From Yanghanlia sp047501535 (GTDB lineage: Bacteria > Pseudomonadota > Gammaproteobacteria > Burkholderiales > Burkholderiaceae_B): a DNA stretch of 64,000 nt. A program made the position numbers and the translations under genes. The stretch spans positions 62,001-126,000 of the forward strand of contig NZ_JAZDRJ010000002.1 of NCBI RefSeq assembly GCF_047501535.1. The letters are read 5' to 3'. Shown here piece after piece: positions 1 to 9,335 of this stretch. Position 1 is the stretch's first letter; the number at the start of each line of letters is the position of its first letter. Under the pieces are notes generated by a model, which made no database searches, was not told the origin of the DNA, and worked only from the letters and a program-made list of their open reading frames with translations.

Positions 1-843
1 CCCACTCATACCGTTACTTACCTTGTGGTTGATCCTTCAACAAACGCCGCTGCCATTATCGACCCGGTTCTTGACTACGATGCCGCTACGGGTGCCATCG
101 CGAACCAATCGGCCCGCCGCATTCTAGCCGCAGCACGGGATCAGGGGTTGACGCTGCAATGGATTCTGGAAACCCATGCCCACGCCGATCACTTAAGCGC
201 CGCACCCTTTTTTCAGCAAGAAACGGGCGCGCAGCTTGTTATAGGCAGGCACATCGCCGATGTCCAGCACATTTTCAGCAAAACCTTCAATTTGAACGAT
301 ATTTCCTGCACAGGACAAGAGTTCGATAAATTGGTGGATGATGGCGACACGTTTTTGCTTGGCAACTTAGAAGTCGCGGTGATGCACACCCCCGGCCATA
401 CTCCGGCCTGCGTCAGCTACCAGATCGGCAACGCCGTATTTGTGGGCGACACCTTGTTCATGCCCGACTACGGCACCGCCCGCGCCGATTTCCCGGGCGG
501 TGATGCGCGGCAACTCTATCGTTCCATCCGGCGCCTGCTAAGCCTGCCGGGCCACACGCGCCTGTTTCTGTGCCACGACTATAAAGCGCCGGGGCGCGAC
601 CACTTCGCCTGGGAAACCACCGTGGCCGAACAGCGTGCTCATAATATTCATGTGCACGACGGTATCTCTGAAGAAGAGTTTGTCGCCATGCGCGAAGCCC
701 GTGACGCCTCGCTCGCCGCTCCGCGCCTGTTGCTGCCTTCCATACAGGTGAATATCCGCGCCGGGCGGCTGCCCGCCCCTGAGAGCAACGGCGTGTCATA
801 CCTGAAAATTCCTCTGCGCCATGAAATTGGGGAACGCGGCTAA
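1..843 (+). CDS. MBL-fold persulfide dioxygenase-like hydrolase (5' end outside window)
   Basis: The frame is open from base 1, so the true start lies upstream; 280 residues are visible. The metallo-beta-lactamase metal motif HAHADH is at visible residues 59-64, followed by HTPGH near residue 129, a GDTLF segment with the bridging aspartate, and a late CHDY histidine. The N-terminal text (VTYLVVDPSTNAAAIIDPVL) is typical of the Blh/ETHE1 group of non-haem iron persulfide dioxygenases, which oxidise glutathione persulfide to sulfite. The next gene is a sulfide:quinone reductase-like flavoprotein, which fits sulfide detoxification. A glyoxalase II role is less likely given this neighbour. Family assignment is solid; the exact substrate is inferred. 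Confidence 0.88.
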   Translation, partial: PTHTVTYLVVDPSTNAAAIIDPVLDYDAATGAIANQSARRILAAARDQGLTLQWILETHAHADHLSAAPFFQQETGAQLVIGRHIADVQHIFSKTFNLNDISCTGQEFDKLVDDGDTFLLGNLEVAVMHTPGHTPACVSYQIGNAVFVGDTLFMPDYGTARADFPGGDARQLYRSIRRLLSLPGHTRLFLCHDYKAPGRDHFAWETTVAEQRAHNIHVHDGISEEEFVAMREARDASLAAPRLLLPSIQVNIRAGRLPAPESNGVSYLKIPLRHEIGERG

Positions 844-930
844 GCATTAAAAGGGTTTACCGGCCCAGCACGGCTCCGTACAACACCACGTCGCGCGCAC
901 TGCAACGCCAAGCAGGCTAAAACATCTTTT

Positions 931-970
931 ATATTATTATTCACTAATTTAGTATTATCAAATACAATAG
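931..970. promoter_or_regulatory. AT-rich repeat copy 1, candidate ArsR/BigR-type operator
   Basis: The segment contains ACTAATTTA followed by an AGTATTAT stretch and AATACAATA. The same blocks recur at 1129-1180. Blh-type genes are commonly controlled by the ArsR-family sulfide sensor BigR, which binds AT-rich imperfect palindromes. No bigR-like gene is visible here, so the operator role is inferred. Confidence 0.4.
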
Positions 971-1128
971 CCAATATGGGCAGCAAAGAATCAACTTTTC
1001 TTAGTGCAGCAACTGTCAGCGCCGCTTCCCCCTCCGGTACTGTCCTGCTGTACGCTGCCCTACCCTCCATTTGCGCCGCAAAGCGGCACAGCTTGGCCGC
1101 AACATACGCGAGTCTCCCTCTTGAAAGC

Positions 1129-1180
1129 CATATATCTAACTTAACAACTAATTTATTAGTTATTTCTAATACAATAAGCG
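1129..1180. promoter_or_regulatory. AT-rich repeat copy 2 upstream of the SQR-like gene
   Basis: It carries ACTAATTTA, TTAGTTATT and AATACAATA, matching the order and spacing of the copy at 931-970. It ends about 25 bases before the ATG at 1206, where it would overlap a promoter. Probable operator or promoter of the sulfide oxidation genes; the binding protein is unknown. Confidence 0.42.
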
Positions 1181-1205
1181 TGTAACACCCTTATAACCAT
1201 CCTCG

Positions 1206-2585
1206 ATGGATACAAAAAAGGACACCAAGGTGGATACACTCTCTTCCCGAAAAGCAGTGGTAACTGACACCGACCGCCGTCGCTTCCTTAGCCTGGTTGC
1301 GGCAGGCGCGGCCAGCACCGCCCTGCCCACGCAGGCGCTCGCCAAGGACAAACTCAAAACATCGGCCCGCATCGTGATTGCGGGGGCGGGGGCCGCGGGG
1401 CTGGCCGCCGCGTCACGGTTGTCCGCTTCGCTTGACGGCGCCCGCATTACCCTGATCGACGCGCGCATGCCGCATTACTACCAGCCCGGATTCACGCTTG
1501 TGGGTGCGGGCATCAAGCCCGCGAATTACGTCGTTTCCAACACATTGGATTACGTACCTTCCAATGTGGACTGGCTGCAGGAGACCGTCACCGAAATCGA
1601 CCCTGAGGCCAACAAGGTCGTCACGGATCGGGGCAAGTCCATCCCCTACGACTACTTGGTGGTGGCCACCGGGCTGTCACTGCATTACGACGAGATCGAA
1701 GGCATGGAACCCGGCCTGATAGGCAAAAACGGCATTGCCAGCATTTACAACGGGCCGGATGCCGCCCGCTCCAGCTGGCAGGCGCTGTCAGAATTCATTG
1801 ATCGCGGCGGTCGCGGCGTTTTCACGCGCCCCGGCACCGAGATGAAATGCGCCGGCGCCCCGCTGAAGTACACCTTTCTGGCGGAAGACCACGCCATGCG
1901 GCGCGGGCAGCGCGGCACCGACGGCCGGGGCGGAAATATTGAAATTGAATATTTCTCCAATAACAAGAGCCTGTTCAGCGTTCCCATCGTTGCAGAAAAA
2001 GTACGCATGCTGTTCCGCGAGCGCAATATTCCGGTGACCTACGAACGCGTACTCACTGCCATCGACCCGGGCCGCCGCATCGCCACCTTCCGCACTCCGG
2101 AAGGCAGCGAAGAACAGCCTTACGACTTCATCCACGTCATCCCACCCATGCGGGCACCCGCCGCCGTGCGCAATAGCCCTCTGCCCTGGCAAACCGGCAA
2201 CTGGGCAGCGGAAGGCTGGATGGAGGTCGACCGCTCCACCCTGCGCCATGTCCGCTACCCCAATGTGTTTGGCGTGGGCGACATCGCTGGCGTGCCCAAG
2301 GGTAAAACGGCGGCCAGCGTAAAGTGGCAAGTGCCCGTGGCAATCGACCACCTGCTGGCGGATATCAACGGTACGCAGAGTAGCGAACGCTATGACGGCT
2401 ATACGTCGTGCCCGTTAATCACCGCCCTGGGCCGGGCCATGTTGATTGAGTTCGATTACGAAAATAATCTAGTACAGTCCTTCCCCGGTTTCATTGCGCC
2501 GCTGGAAGAACTTTGGGTCAGTTGGGTCATGAAAACCATGGCGCTCAAGCCCACCTACATCAGCATGTTGCGCGGCCGCGCCTGA
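1206..2585 (+). CDS. Sulfide:quinone oxidoreductase-like FAD protein with Tat signal
   Basis: 459 residues. An N-terminal twin-arginine signal (DRRRFLSLVAAGAAS, about residues 22-36) precedes the FAD-binding GAGAAGLAAA near residues 58-67. Two cysteines typical of SQR redox chemistry are at about residues 215 (EMKCAGAPLK) and 402 (TSCPL); the third N-terminal cysteine of type I SQRs is not obvious. A second dinucleotide-binding region and a C-terminal amphipathic segment (WVSWVMKTMALKP) fit membrane attachment. The enzyme would oxidise sulfide and reduce quinone at the periplasmic face. Its place between a persulfide dioxygenase-like gene and a small membrane protein gene supports a sulfide-removal set. 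Flavocytochrome c sulfide dehydrogenase is an alternative. Confidence 0.85.
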   Translation: MDTKKDTKVDTLSSRKAVVTDTDRRRFLSLVAAGAASTALPTQALAKDKLKTSARIVIAGAGAAGLAAASRLSASLDGARITLIDARMPHYYQPGFTLVGAGIKPANYVVSNTLDYVPSNVDWLQETVTEIDPEANKVVTDRGKSIPYDYLVVATGLSLHYDEIEGMEPGLIGKNGIASIYNGPDAARSSWQALSEFIDRGGRGVFTRPGTEMKCAGAPLKYTFLAEDHAMRRGQRGTDGRGGNIEIEYFSNNKSLFSVPIVAEKVRMLFRERNIPVTYERVLTAIDPGRRIATFRTPEGSEEQPYDFIHVIPPMRAPAAVRNSPLPWQTGNWAAEGWMEVDRSTLRHVRYPNVFGVGDIAGVPKGKTAASVKWQVPVAIDHLLADINGTQSSERYDGYTSCPLITALGRAMLIEFDYENNLVQSFPGFIAPLEELWVSWVMKTMALKPTYISMLRGRA

Positions 2586-2605
2586 CGGCAAAAAAAGGAG
2601 TCCAC

Positions 2606-2965
2606 ATGAAAGAACTTGACCCTCTCATTCTGCTCGCCGTCTTCCAGGAAATGCTCGGCCCCCTGCTCTGGGTGCTGCTGGCAGTCATCATCCTGGGCAC
2701 GCTGGCTTTCTTGGCCCTGCTGATACGCGAGCGCAAAATGCTGGCTCGCCGACTCGTATGGTCGCAGGCGGTCGGCCTGATTGGCGGCGCTCTGTCGCTG
2801 GTTATCATGGCCAAAGTCTCGGCCTCCGGCTATACGGATGCGGCCGGCCCCGCCGACTGGATACTCATTGCTGCGGTTTTCGTCGCAGGCGCCATAGGCA
2901 CGACCGTCATTGTTTATGCCCTGCTAGGCTGGATCGGTTCCGCTGTACGCCAATCCGCCGCCTGA
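2606..2965 (+). CDS. Small three-helix membrane protein (DUF5368-like)
   Basis: 119 residues from ATG 2606, which follows the ribosome site AAAAAAGGAG; the frame is open further upstream but lacks a site there. Three hydrophobic segments lie at about residues 18-40, 52-67 and 81-110. It sits 20 bases after the SQR-like gene and is probably cotranscribed. The opening MKELDPLILLAVFQEMLGP resembles a small family found beside sulfide oxidation genes, which I associate with DUF5368. Function is unknown; a membrane anchor or partner of the flavoprotein is a guess from position. Confidence 0.7.
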   Translation: MKELDPLILLAVFQEMLGPLLWVLLAVIILGTLAFLALLIRERKMLARRLVWSQAVGLIGGALSLVIMAKVSASGYTDAAGPADWILIAAVFVAGAIGTTVIVYALLGWIGSAVRQSAA

Positions 2966-2985
2966 CTCCCGCCTCGCCCTGAAAC

Positions 2986-3008
2986 GCCCCGGTCACCATG
3001 ACCGGGGC
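2986..3008 (+). terminator. Strong hairpin after the sulfide gene set
   Basis: GCCCCGGTCA and TGACCGGGGC form a perfect 10-bp stem around a 3-base loop, 21 bases after the stop at 2965. No T-run follows, so it may stabilise the 3' end and not act as a classical terminator. Confidence 0.5.
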
Positions 3009-3268
3009 TGCAACGACCGCTTCAACATCAGAGCCGTTGCACTGCATTCCAGGCTCACCTCGCCGGGCCTCACCCTTAGGGGCCCAGCCGCCAGGTTGGC
3101 GCATATCCCCCTTGCACCTTTATCATGGAAGGCACAGGCTCAACTTGCCTCGCTGTTATTGCAGTGCAACAATTACATTGTTTAATAAAGAGCAATTACG
3201 ATACAGTCAGTTTCAATCGTATGCTCACGCGGGCCAGAAAGCCTGTGCTCGCATTGCAGGAGAAAGTC

Positions 3269-5029
3269 ATGCAAAAGCCCGACGACACCAAGCGCCCTAC
3301 TACTGATCTCGACATGCAGGCGCAAGCCATGCTGGCCCGCCTTTCGGGTTCTTTGTCGCCACAATCTGTAGCGCTGGCCTGGATGGATTGGGCCTCTCAC
3401 CTGGCCACCTCGCCCGGCAAGCTCACCGAACTCACCCAGCTTGCCATGGAGCAGGCCAATACGTTGAGCAACTACACGCGAGAAAGCCTGGTTGCTGCCA
3501 ACCAGCAGTTGCTGACATCTGAAACCCCTTCCCCCGTTCCGCCCATACAAGACCGCCGCTTCAAAGACCCGCTCTGGCAAACGTTCCCGTACAACGTCAT
3601 GCAACAGGCGTTCTTGATGAACCAGCGCTGGTGGGATACCGCCACCCGCGATGTGCGCGGCGTGGATCCGCACCATGCGGATGTCGTGAACTTCATTTCC
3701 CGCCAGCTCACCGACACCCTGTCACCCGCCAACCAGCTGCTCACCAACCCCATCACCACCAAGCTCACCATCGAAGAACGCGGTGCCAACCTGATACGCG
3801 GCTTGCAGAACTTCATGGAAGATGTTCGCTTGCAGCGCGGTGGCCAGCCGCAGCCCGGCACCGAGAACTTCCAGGTAGGCCGCGATGTCGCCGTCACCCC
3901 AGGCAAGGTCGTACTGCGCACGCCGGTCATGGAGCTGATCCAGTACACGCCGCAAACCGAAAAGGTCCACCCGGAACCCATTCTGATGGTGCCCGCCTGG
4001 ATCATGAAGTACTACATTCTCGATTTGTCGCCACACAATTCCCTGGTGCGCTATCTGGTTGAAAACGGCTACACGGTCTTTTGCATCTCATGGAAAAACC
4101 CAGGGCCGCAAGAACGTGACCTGGGCATGGACGATTACCTGGAACAGGGCTTCACCGCGGCACTGGACGCCGTCCAGACCATTGTGCCGTCACGACCCGT
4201 GCACGCCACAGGCTATTGCCTGGGCGGCACGCTGCTGGCTATCGCCGCTGCGGCCTTGGCGCGCGACGACCAAGCCGACCGCCTGGCCTCTCTCACCTTG
4301 CTGGCCGCCCAGACCGACTTCACCGAGCCCGGCGAAATCAGCCTGTTCATTGACGAAAGCCAGGTCAGCATGCTGGAAGCCGAAATGGCCCAAACCGGTT
4401 ATCTGCGTGCCGATCAGATGGCGGGCGCCTTCCAGATGCTGCGCTCCTATGATTTGCTGTGGTCGAGAATGGTGCAGGATTACCTGATTGGCGAGCGCCG
4501 CGACATGATCGACCTCATGGCCTGGAACGCCGACGCCACACGCATGCCAGCGCGTATGCACGCGCAATATCTGCGGCGCCTCTTCCTCAATAACGAACTG
4601 GCCTCCAGCCGCTACGTGGTGCACGGCAGCCCCGTCACCCTGCTCAACCTCACCACACCCACCTTCTGCGTCGGCACCATTACCGACCACGTCGCCCCTT
4701 GGCGCTCCGTCTACAAAATACACAGCCTGAGCCCCGCTGAAATCACTTTTGTACTGACCAGCGGCGGTCACAACGCAGGCATCGTGAACCCGGTAGAAAA
4801 CTCCCGTCGCCGCTACCAGGTGGCCACGCGCCCCGCCAACGGCAGTGTGCCGCTGGCCGAAGAATGGCAGGCCGGCGCCGAACTGCATGATGGTTCCTGG
4901 TGGCCGGAATGGCTGTCGTGGCTGAACGCGCGTTCCGGCACACCAATCAAGCCCCCCGCCATGGGCGCTGCACGCAAGGGCTACAAACCGCTGGAAGCAG
5001 CCCCCGGGCTCTACGTACACGAGCGCTGA
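3269..5029 (+). CDS. phaC: Class I poly(3-hydroxyalkanoate) synthase
   Basis: 586 residues from ATG 3269, chosen because AGGAGAAAG lies just upstream; the open frame reaches back to 3125. PhaC polymerises (R)-3-hydroxybutyryl-CoA on PHB granules. The lipase-like box GYCLGG places the catalytic cysteine at residue 317, with aspartate 473 in TITDHVAPW and histidine 501 in SGGHNAG. The N-terminal part (about 1-200) is the variable PhaC N domain. Length is that of class I enzymes. phaB follows after 54 bases; phaA is not in the window. Confidence 0.96.
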   Translation: MQKPDDTKRPTTDLDMQAQAMLARLSGSLSPQSVALAWMDWASHLATSPGKLTELTQLAMEQANTLSNYTRESLVAANQQLLTSETPSPVPPIQDRRFKDPLWQTFPYNVMQQAFLMNQRWWDTATRDVRGVDPHHADVVNFISRQLTDTLSPANQLLTNPITTKLTIEERGANLIRGLQNFMEDVRLQRGGQPQPGTENFQVGRDVAVTPGKVVLRTPVMELIQYTPQTEKVHPEPILMVPAWIMKYYILDLSPHNSLVRYLVENGYTVFCISWKNPGPQERDLGMDDYLEQGFTAALDAVQTIVPSRPVHATGYCLGGTLLAIAAAALARDDQADRLASLTLLAAQTDFTEPGEISLFIDESQVSMLEAEMAQTGYLRADQMAGAFQMLRSYDLLWSRMVQDYLIGERRDMIDLMAWNADATRMPARMHAQYLRRLFLNNELASSRYVVHGSPVTLLNLTTPTFCVGTITDHVAPWRSVYKIHSLSPAEITFVLTSGGHNAGIVNPVENSRRRYQVATRPANGSVPLAEEWQAGAELHDGSWWPEWLSWLNARSGTPIKPPAMGAARKGYKPLEAAPGLYVHER

Positions 5030-5083
5030 AACGCGTTCATATCCCAACCCTTAACCCACTACATGTAACAAGGTAGAAACTCC

Positions 5084-5827
5084 ATGACTCAACGTTGCGC
5101 ACTGATTACCGGCGGCACGACAGGCCTGGGCGAAGCAACCGCCCGCAAACTGCATGACGCAGGCCATACGGTACTGGTCACTCACATGGTCGGCACAGGC
5201 GGCGCCGACGAATGGCAGCAAGCCCAGGCGGCCCAAGGCTACAACTTCAAGGTCTACGAAGTTGATGTGTCGGATTACGACTCCTGCCAAGAAATGGCCC
5301 GCCAGATCGAAGCCGACGGCCATCAAGTCGATATTCTGGTGAATAACGCCGGCATCACTCGCGACGGCACTTTCCGCAAAATGGGCAAGGACAAATGGGA
5401 TGCCGTGCTGCGCACCAATCTCGATTCCATGTACAACGTGAGCAAGCCTTTTGTTGACGGCATGACCACCCGCGGCTGGGGCCGTATTGTGAATATTTCA
5501 TCGGTCAACGGCACCAAAGGGCAGTTCGGCCAGACCAACTATTCCGCCGCCAAAGCGGGCATTCAAGGGTTCACCAAAGCCCTGGCTCTGGAAGTTGCCC
5601 GTAAAGGCGTCACCGTCAACTCGGTATCGCCGGGCTACGCCGCCACCTCCATGGTTGCCGCTGTCGATGCGGAAATCCTCGAAACGCAGATCGTTTCGCA
5701 AATCCCCATGGGCCGCCTGGGCAAGCCCGAGGAAGTCGCCGCCACCATTGCCTTCCTGTGCTGCGAAGATGCCGGCTACATTACCGGCGCCAACATTGCC
5801 GTCAACGGCGGCATGCATATGTGCTAA
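5084..5827 (+). CDS. phaB: Acetoacetyl-CoA reductase
   Basis: 247 residues, short-chain dehydrogenase. The cofactor motif GGTTGLGEA is at residues 10-18, NNAG near 88, and the catalytic Ser, Tyr153 and Lys157 in ISSVNG and NYSAAK. The C-terminal GYITGANIAVNGGMHMC is characteristic of PhaB. It reduces acetoacetyl-CoA to (R)-3-hydroxybutyryl-CoA with NADPH, feeding PhaC encoded just upstream. An AAGGTAG sequence precedes the ATG. Confidence 0.96.
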   Translation: MTQRCALITGGTTGLGEATARKLHDAGHTVLVTHMVGTGGADEWQQAQAAQGYNFKVYEVDVSDYDSCQEMARQIEADGHQVDILVNNAGITRDGTFRKMGKDKWDAVLRTNLDSMYNVSKPFVDGMTTRGWGRIVNISSVNGTKGQFGQTNYSAAKAGIQGFTKALALEVARKGVTVNSVSPGYAATSMVAAVDAEILETQIVSQIPMGRLGKPEEVAATIAFLCCEDAGYITGANIAVNGGMHMC

Positions 5828-5910
5828 AGCGGCAAGCCCGGCGCCCCTGTTCCTGCCCTGGGTTCTGCACTATGCTTTCCTGATAGGCAGTAAACACACG
5901 GGAGTGCAGC

Positions 5911-7059
5911 ATGCAGTCAACAAAAACCTACGACTTTGCCGTGATCGGGGCGGGCATGGCGGGGGCGTCAGCCGCCTATCGCCTGGGCCTTTCAGGCGCC
6001 TCGGTCATCGTTCTTGAACAGGAATCTCAGCCGGGCTACCACTCTACCGGGCGCTCAGCGGCCATGTTCATGGAAACCTATGGCACGCCGCACACCCGGG
6101 CTCTTACCCGGGCCAGCCGCGACTTCTTCCTCAACCCGCCGCCCGGTTTTACCGAACACGCCATTCTTACACCCCGCAGCGTGCTGTATATCGCTCAGGC
6201 CGGGCAGGAAAAACTGCTGGAAGACGCCTATCAGGCCTACCTGAATGAAGGGCTGGAAGTGCAACGGCTCAGCCCCGCCCAAGCCATTGAACGGGTGCCC
6301 TGCTTGACGCCTGACACGCTCGTTGGCGCCATACTCGACACCATTGCCAGCGATATGGATGTGCACGGCCTGCACCAGGGCTTTCTGCGCGGCATGCGCG
6401 AGCACGGCGTTCAGCTCCTGCCGGACACCCGCCTGGAAGGCGCTCAATACAATCAGGGCGTGTGGACCCTCCATACTTCCACCCAACAAACACTGCACGC
6501 ACGCACCGTGGTTAACGCGGCGGGCGCCTGGGCCGACATCATTGCTGAACGTTGTGGCGCCGCCCCGCTAGGCATACAGCCCAAGCGCCGCTCCGCCTTT
6601 TTATTCGCACCGCCCGAAAACACAGACATCAGCCACTGGCCCACCGTTCTAGCCGTAGACGAAAGCTTTTACTTCAAACCCGACGCAGGCATGTTGCTGG
6701 GCTCGCCCGCCAACGCCGACCCGGTGCAGCCTCACGACGTTGCCCCTGAAGAGCTCGACATCGCCACCGGGATTTATCGCATCGAATCGGCCACCTCCTT
6801 GCGCATCTGGCGGCCCAGCCATGTCTGGGCCGGGCTGCGCTCCTTCGCTCCCGACGATGAGTTCGTCATTGGCTGGGACGCCCACACACCCCAGTTCTTC
6901 TGGCTAGCCGGCCAAGGCGGTTACGGCATACAAACCGCAGCGGGTGCATCCGAACTCGCCGCCACCTTGCTACAACGGCAGCCCCTGCCCGACACCCTGA
7001 CCCGCCACGGCGTCTCTGCCGCCGCGGTGGACCCCGCCCGGTTCGATATTGCGAGATAA
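5911..7059 (+). CDS. DadA-like FAD-dependent amino acid oxidoreductase
   Basis: 382 residues. The Rossmann motif GAGMAGASAAYRL begins near residue 13, followed by LEQESQPGYHSTGRSAAMF, the flavin-binding hallmark of the D-amino acid oxidase (DAO) family. The C-terminal WAGLRSFAPDDEFVIG and GQGGYGIQTA complete the FAD site. It probably oxidises a D- or N-alkyl amino acid in the cytoplasm. Neighbours (phaB before, a YkvI-like protein after) do not define the substrate. A GAG-rich ribosome site precedes the ATG. Confidence 0.82.
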   Translation: MQSTKTYDFAVIGAGMAGASAAYRLGLSGASVIVLEQESQPGYHSTGRSAAMFMETYGTPHTRALTRASRDFFLNPPPGFTEHAILTPRSVLYIAQAGQEKLLEDAYQAYLNEGLEVQRLSPAQAIERVPCLTPDTLVGAILDTIASDMDVHGLHQGFLRGMREHGVQLLPDTRLEGAQYNQGVWTLHTSTQQTLHARTVVNAAGAWADIIAERCGAAPLGIQPKRRSAFLFAPPENTDISHWPTVLAVDESFYFKPDAGMLLGSPANADPVQPHDVAPEELDIATGIYRIESATSLRIWRPSHVWAGLRSFAPDDEFVIGWDAHTPQFFWLAGQGGYGIQTAAGASELAATLLQRQPLPDTLTRHGVSAAAVDPARFDIAR

Positions 7060-7125
7060 TGACCCTCCCAAGGCGCCGGCCCTGATGTCTGATCCGGCAC
7101 CGCCCTATTAACAAGGCCCCCCAAG

Positions 7126-8181
7126 ATGAGCAGTTTCAAGGAAGTTTCCCGGATTGCAGGCGCATTCGTCGGCGTCGTTGTCGGTGCTGGTTTTGCATCC
7201 GGCCAGGAAGTCATGCAGTTTTTCACCAGCTTCGGCGTAGCCGGGCTGCTTGGCGCTCTTATCAGCAGCGCCCTATTCATCTTCTTGGGTATGGCCTTGG
7301 CCTCCTTGGGGCAGCATCAGGGAGCGACCTCCCACAAAACGGTGGTGCACGCGATCTGCGGGCGTGTGCTGGGCACGTTCGTCGACGCCATGATCACCTT
7401 TTTCATGTTTGCCATCACGGTGGTCATGCTGGCCGGTGCGGGCGCACTGCTTGAACAACTGGCAGGGGTGTCTCATGTGTGGGGCAGTGCCGCCGTCACA
7501 GTGCTCGCCGTTGCCATCGTCTGCCTGGACATCAGAAAAGTCATCGGCTTCATTGGTTCGATCACGCCGCTGCTTATTCTCTTGGTGATTATTGTTGCCA
7601 CCGCCGCCGTCATCGGGCGCGATGCGGACCTCGAAACGCTTGAAGCCGCCGCAGCCGCCCAACCGCGCGGTGCGGCCAACTGGCTGATGGCGGCGCTGCT
7701 TTACGTGTCCTACAACATTGTGGCGGGCGCGCCGTTTCTCGTCATCATGGGCGGCCAGGCCATGAACAGAAAAACCGCCCTGTGGGGCGGGGTGGTCGGC
7801 GGCGTGTTGCTCGGTGCCCTGATGCTGCTGATTGCAGGCGGCATGCTGGCTCAGGTCGAAAAGCTCAGCGGCGTGCCCATGCCCATGCTGCTGATGGCCA
7901 CGCAACTTTCACCCTTCTTGGGGGTCGTCATGGGGGTGGCGATTTTCGGCATGATTCTCAACACCGCCGTGGGCGTGCTGTATTCATTCTCGGCCCGCAT
8001 TCTCGAACCCGGCACGGCCCGCTTTCGTTCAGGCACCATCATCGCCGGCTTTCTGGCCTTCCTGGGCAGCATGGCCGGCTTCACCCAATTGGTCGGCACG
8101 GTGTACCCGTTCTTCGGCTACCTGGGCTTTATATTGATGGTTTGCACCGTGTTGGGGTGGTTTAGAAGCCTGCGCCGCTAG
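7126..8181 (+). CDS. YkvI-like polytopic membrane protein (APC-type transporter fold)
   Basis: 351 residues with roughly ten hydrophobic helices and few charges between them. The start (SRIAGAFVGVVVGAGFASGQEVMQFF) is the signature of the YkvI family of putative transporters, in which the unwound first helix carries GxGFASGQE. Substrate is unknown. It lies 66 bases after the DadA-like gene on the same strand and may be cotranscribed; transport of an amino acid or related solute is an inference. Confidence 0.75.
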   Translation: MSSFKEVSRIAGAFVGVVVGAGFASGQEVMQFFTSFGVAGLLGALISSALFIFLGMALASLGQHQGATSHKTVVHAICGRVLGTFVDAMITFFMFAITVVMLAGAGALLEQLAGVSHVWGSAAVTVLAVAIVCLDIRKVIGFIGSITPLLILLVIIVATAAVIGRDADLETLEAAAAAQPRGAANWLMAALLYVSYNIVAGAPFLVIMGGQAMNRKTALWGGVVGGVLLGALMLLIAGGMLAQVEKLSGVPMPMLLMATQLSPFLGVVMGVAIFGMILNTAVGVLYSFSARILEPGTARFRSGTIIAGFLAFLGSMAGFTQLVGTVYPFFGYLGFILMVCTVLGWFRSLRR

Positions 8182-8321
8182 TGCGGTGAGGCGCTCAGCG
8201 CTGGTTTAACGCACCGATATCTTAATTAGCGAGCCAAGTCCAGAGCGCCCATCATTTATCCACCAACAAAACTGTCTTCAGATCAAGGCAATCAGCCTAC
8301 GTGTTTTCCCCAATAAAAATA

Positions 8322-8359
8322 ATTTTCATAAATGGTGGAAAATGTATTGATATTTTCAT
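8322..8359. promoter_or_regulatory. Candidate RpiR operator and promoter region
   Basis: ATTTTCA (8322-8328) and TGGAAAAT (8336-8343) form an inverted repeat, and ATTTTCAT recurs at 8352-8359, 25 bases before the rpiR-like ATG. Autoregulation by the encoded protein is plausible for this family; not shown directly. Confidence 0.42.
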
Positions 8360-8383
8360 AGCCTAAGAAACGAGAAGAACAAT

Positions 8384-9328
8384 ATGTCTTCTGCACCGTA
8401 TCTGGATGCTGATGTCATCAAACGGATAGCGAACATCACCCCGAGCCTCCCAGGCGCACAGCGGAGGCTGGCTCTATATGTATTGGATAACGCTTTCGAA
8501 GTTGCATCGAGCTCAATAGAAAGCCTGGCAGAGGCTACAGGTGTTTCCATTGCCACCGCCAACCGGTTCGCAGTCGCACTAGGTTATTCAGGCTACGCTG
8601 AGTTTCGTCAGGCTCTCTTCCAGATTTTCAAACCCTCCCTGGAACCCATTGAGAAGCTTCGTCAAAAACTCGACAGGGGCTCGAACCCGGCTGAAGTGGT
8701 TCACGAATCAGTCAGCAGCGCAGCCCACGCATTAGAGCAAACCAGCAACCAGATTACGCCGTTGGATGTCGAGCGCGCCATCAGCATCCTGGCCTCCGCC
8801 CGCAACGTGTTCTGCTTGGGTCTGGGAACTAGCGGGTATCTAGCCGACATTGCCGCCTTTCGATTCGCGCCGTATTGCCAACATATTCATGCACTAGCCA
8901 GTCATGGCGGAGCCGAAATGGCGTTGTATCACCTGCAGAAAATCGACACACAAGATGTTCTTCTGACTATCTCATTCCCCAGATATTCGGCAGATATTTT
9001 GCGCATCATGCGCTTCGCGAAAGAGCGCGGCGCAACGAACCTATCAATAACCGATAGACCCAGCTCCCCGTTGATGTCGTTGGCCGACCACACACTGTTC
9101 GTCCCTGCGGAACACCAAATCCTGTCGGGCTCTCTAGTGCCTGCACTCGCACTCATCGAAGGAATGACGGCCGCCATGGCCCACCGCAACCCTGAAACGC
9201 TAGAAATGGCAGAAGAGCTGACCCGACAACTAGTGCCCTATTTTTATGTGGACAAAGAGACGGCGAGCCGAGATTCGATTGGTCGAACGCCTGTAACGTC
9301 CACCCGAAAGTCCAAAAAAAAGGAATAG
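8384..9328 (+). CDS. MurR/RpiR-family transcriptional regulator
   Basis: 314 residues. The N-terminal RpiR helix-turn-helix (about residues 10-85, including SLAEATGVSIATANRFAVAL) is followed by a SIS sugar-phosphate-type ligand domain at about 120-280 (NVFCLGLGTSGYLADIAAFRF). The C-terminus is basic (TSTRKSKKKE). It begins the operon that runs to 18344, with only 7 bases before the next gene, so it is the likely local regulator. The ligand is unknown; neighbouring enzymes suggest an amide or peptide degradation product rather than a sugar phosphate. Confidence 0.88.
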   Translation: MSSAPYLDADVIKRIANITPSLPGAQRRLALYVLDNAFEVASSSIESLAEATGVSIATANRFAVALGYSGYAEFRQALFQIFKPSLEPIEKLRQKLDRGSNPAEVVHESVSSAAHALEQTSNQITPLDVERAISILASARNVFCLGLGTSGYLADIAAFRFAPYCQHIHALASHGGAEMALYHLQKIDTQDVLLTISFPRYSADILRIMRFAKERGATNLSITDRPSSPLMSLADHTLFVPAEHQILSGSLVPALALIEGMTAAMAHRNPETLEMAEELTRQLVPYFYVDKETASRDSIGRTPVTSTRKSKKKE

Positions 9329-9335
9329 AAACGGT

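Larger units (their letters stand above)
844..1205. other. Intergenic region with two AT-rich repeats, no convincing gene
   Basis: About 360 bases separate the MBL gene from the flavoprotein gene. Short open frames exist on both strands (976-1185 plus, 840-1070 minus) but neither resembles a known protein. The plus one ends inside an AT-rich repeat. The clear content is two similar AT-rich elements, listed separately. Confidence 0.6.

Noticed and set aside
976..1185. 69-codon plus-strand open frame between the two AT-rich repeats
   Set aside because: No recognisable domain, no ribosome site, and it ends inside an operator-like sequence; the overlapping minus-strand frame is equally unsupported.
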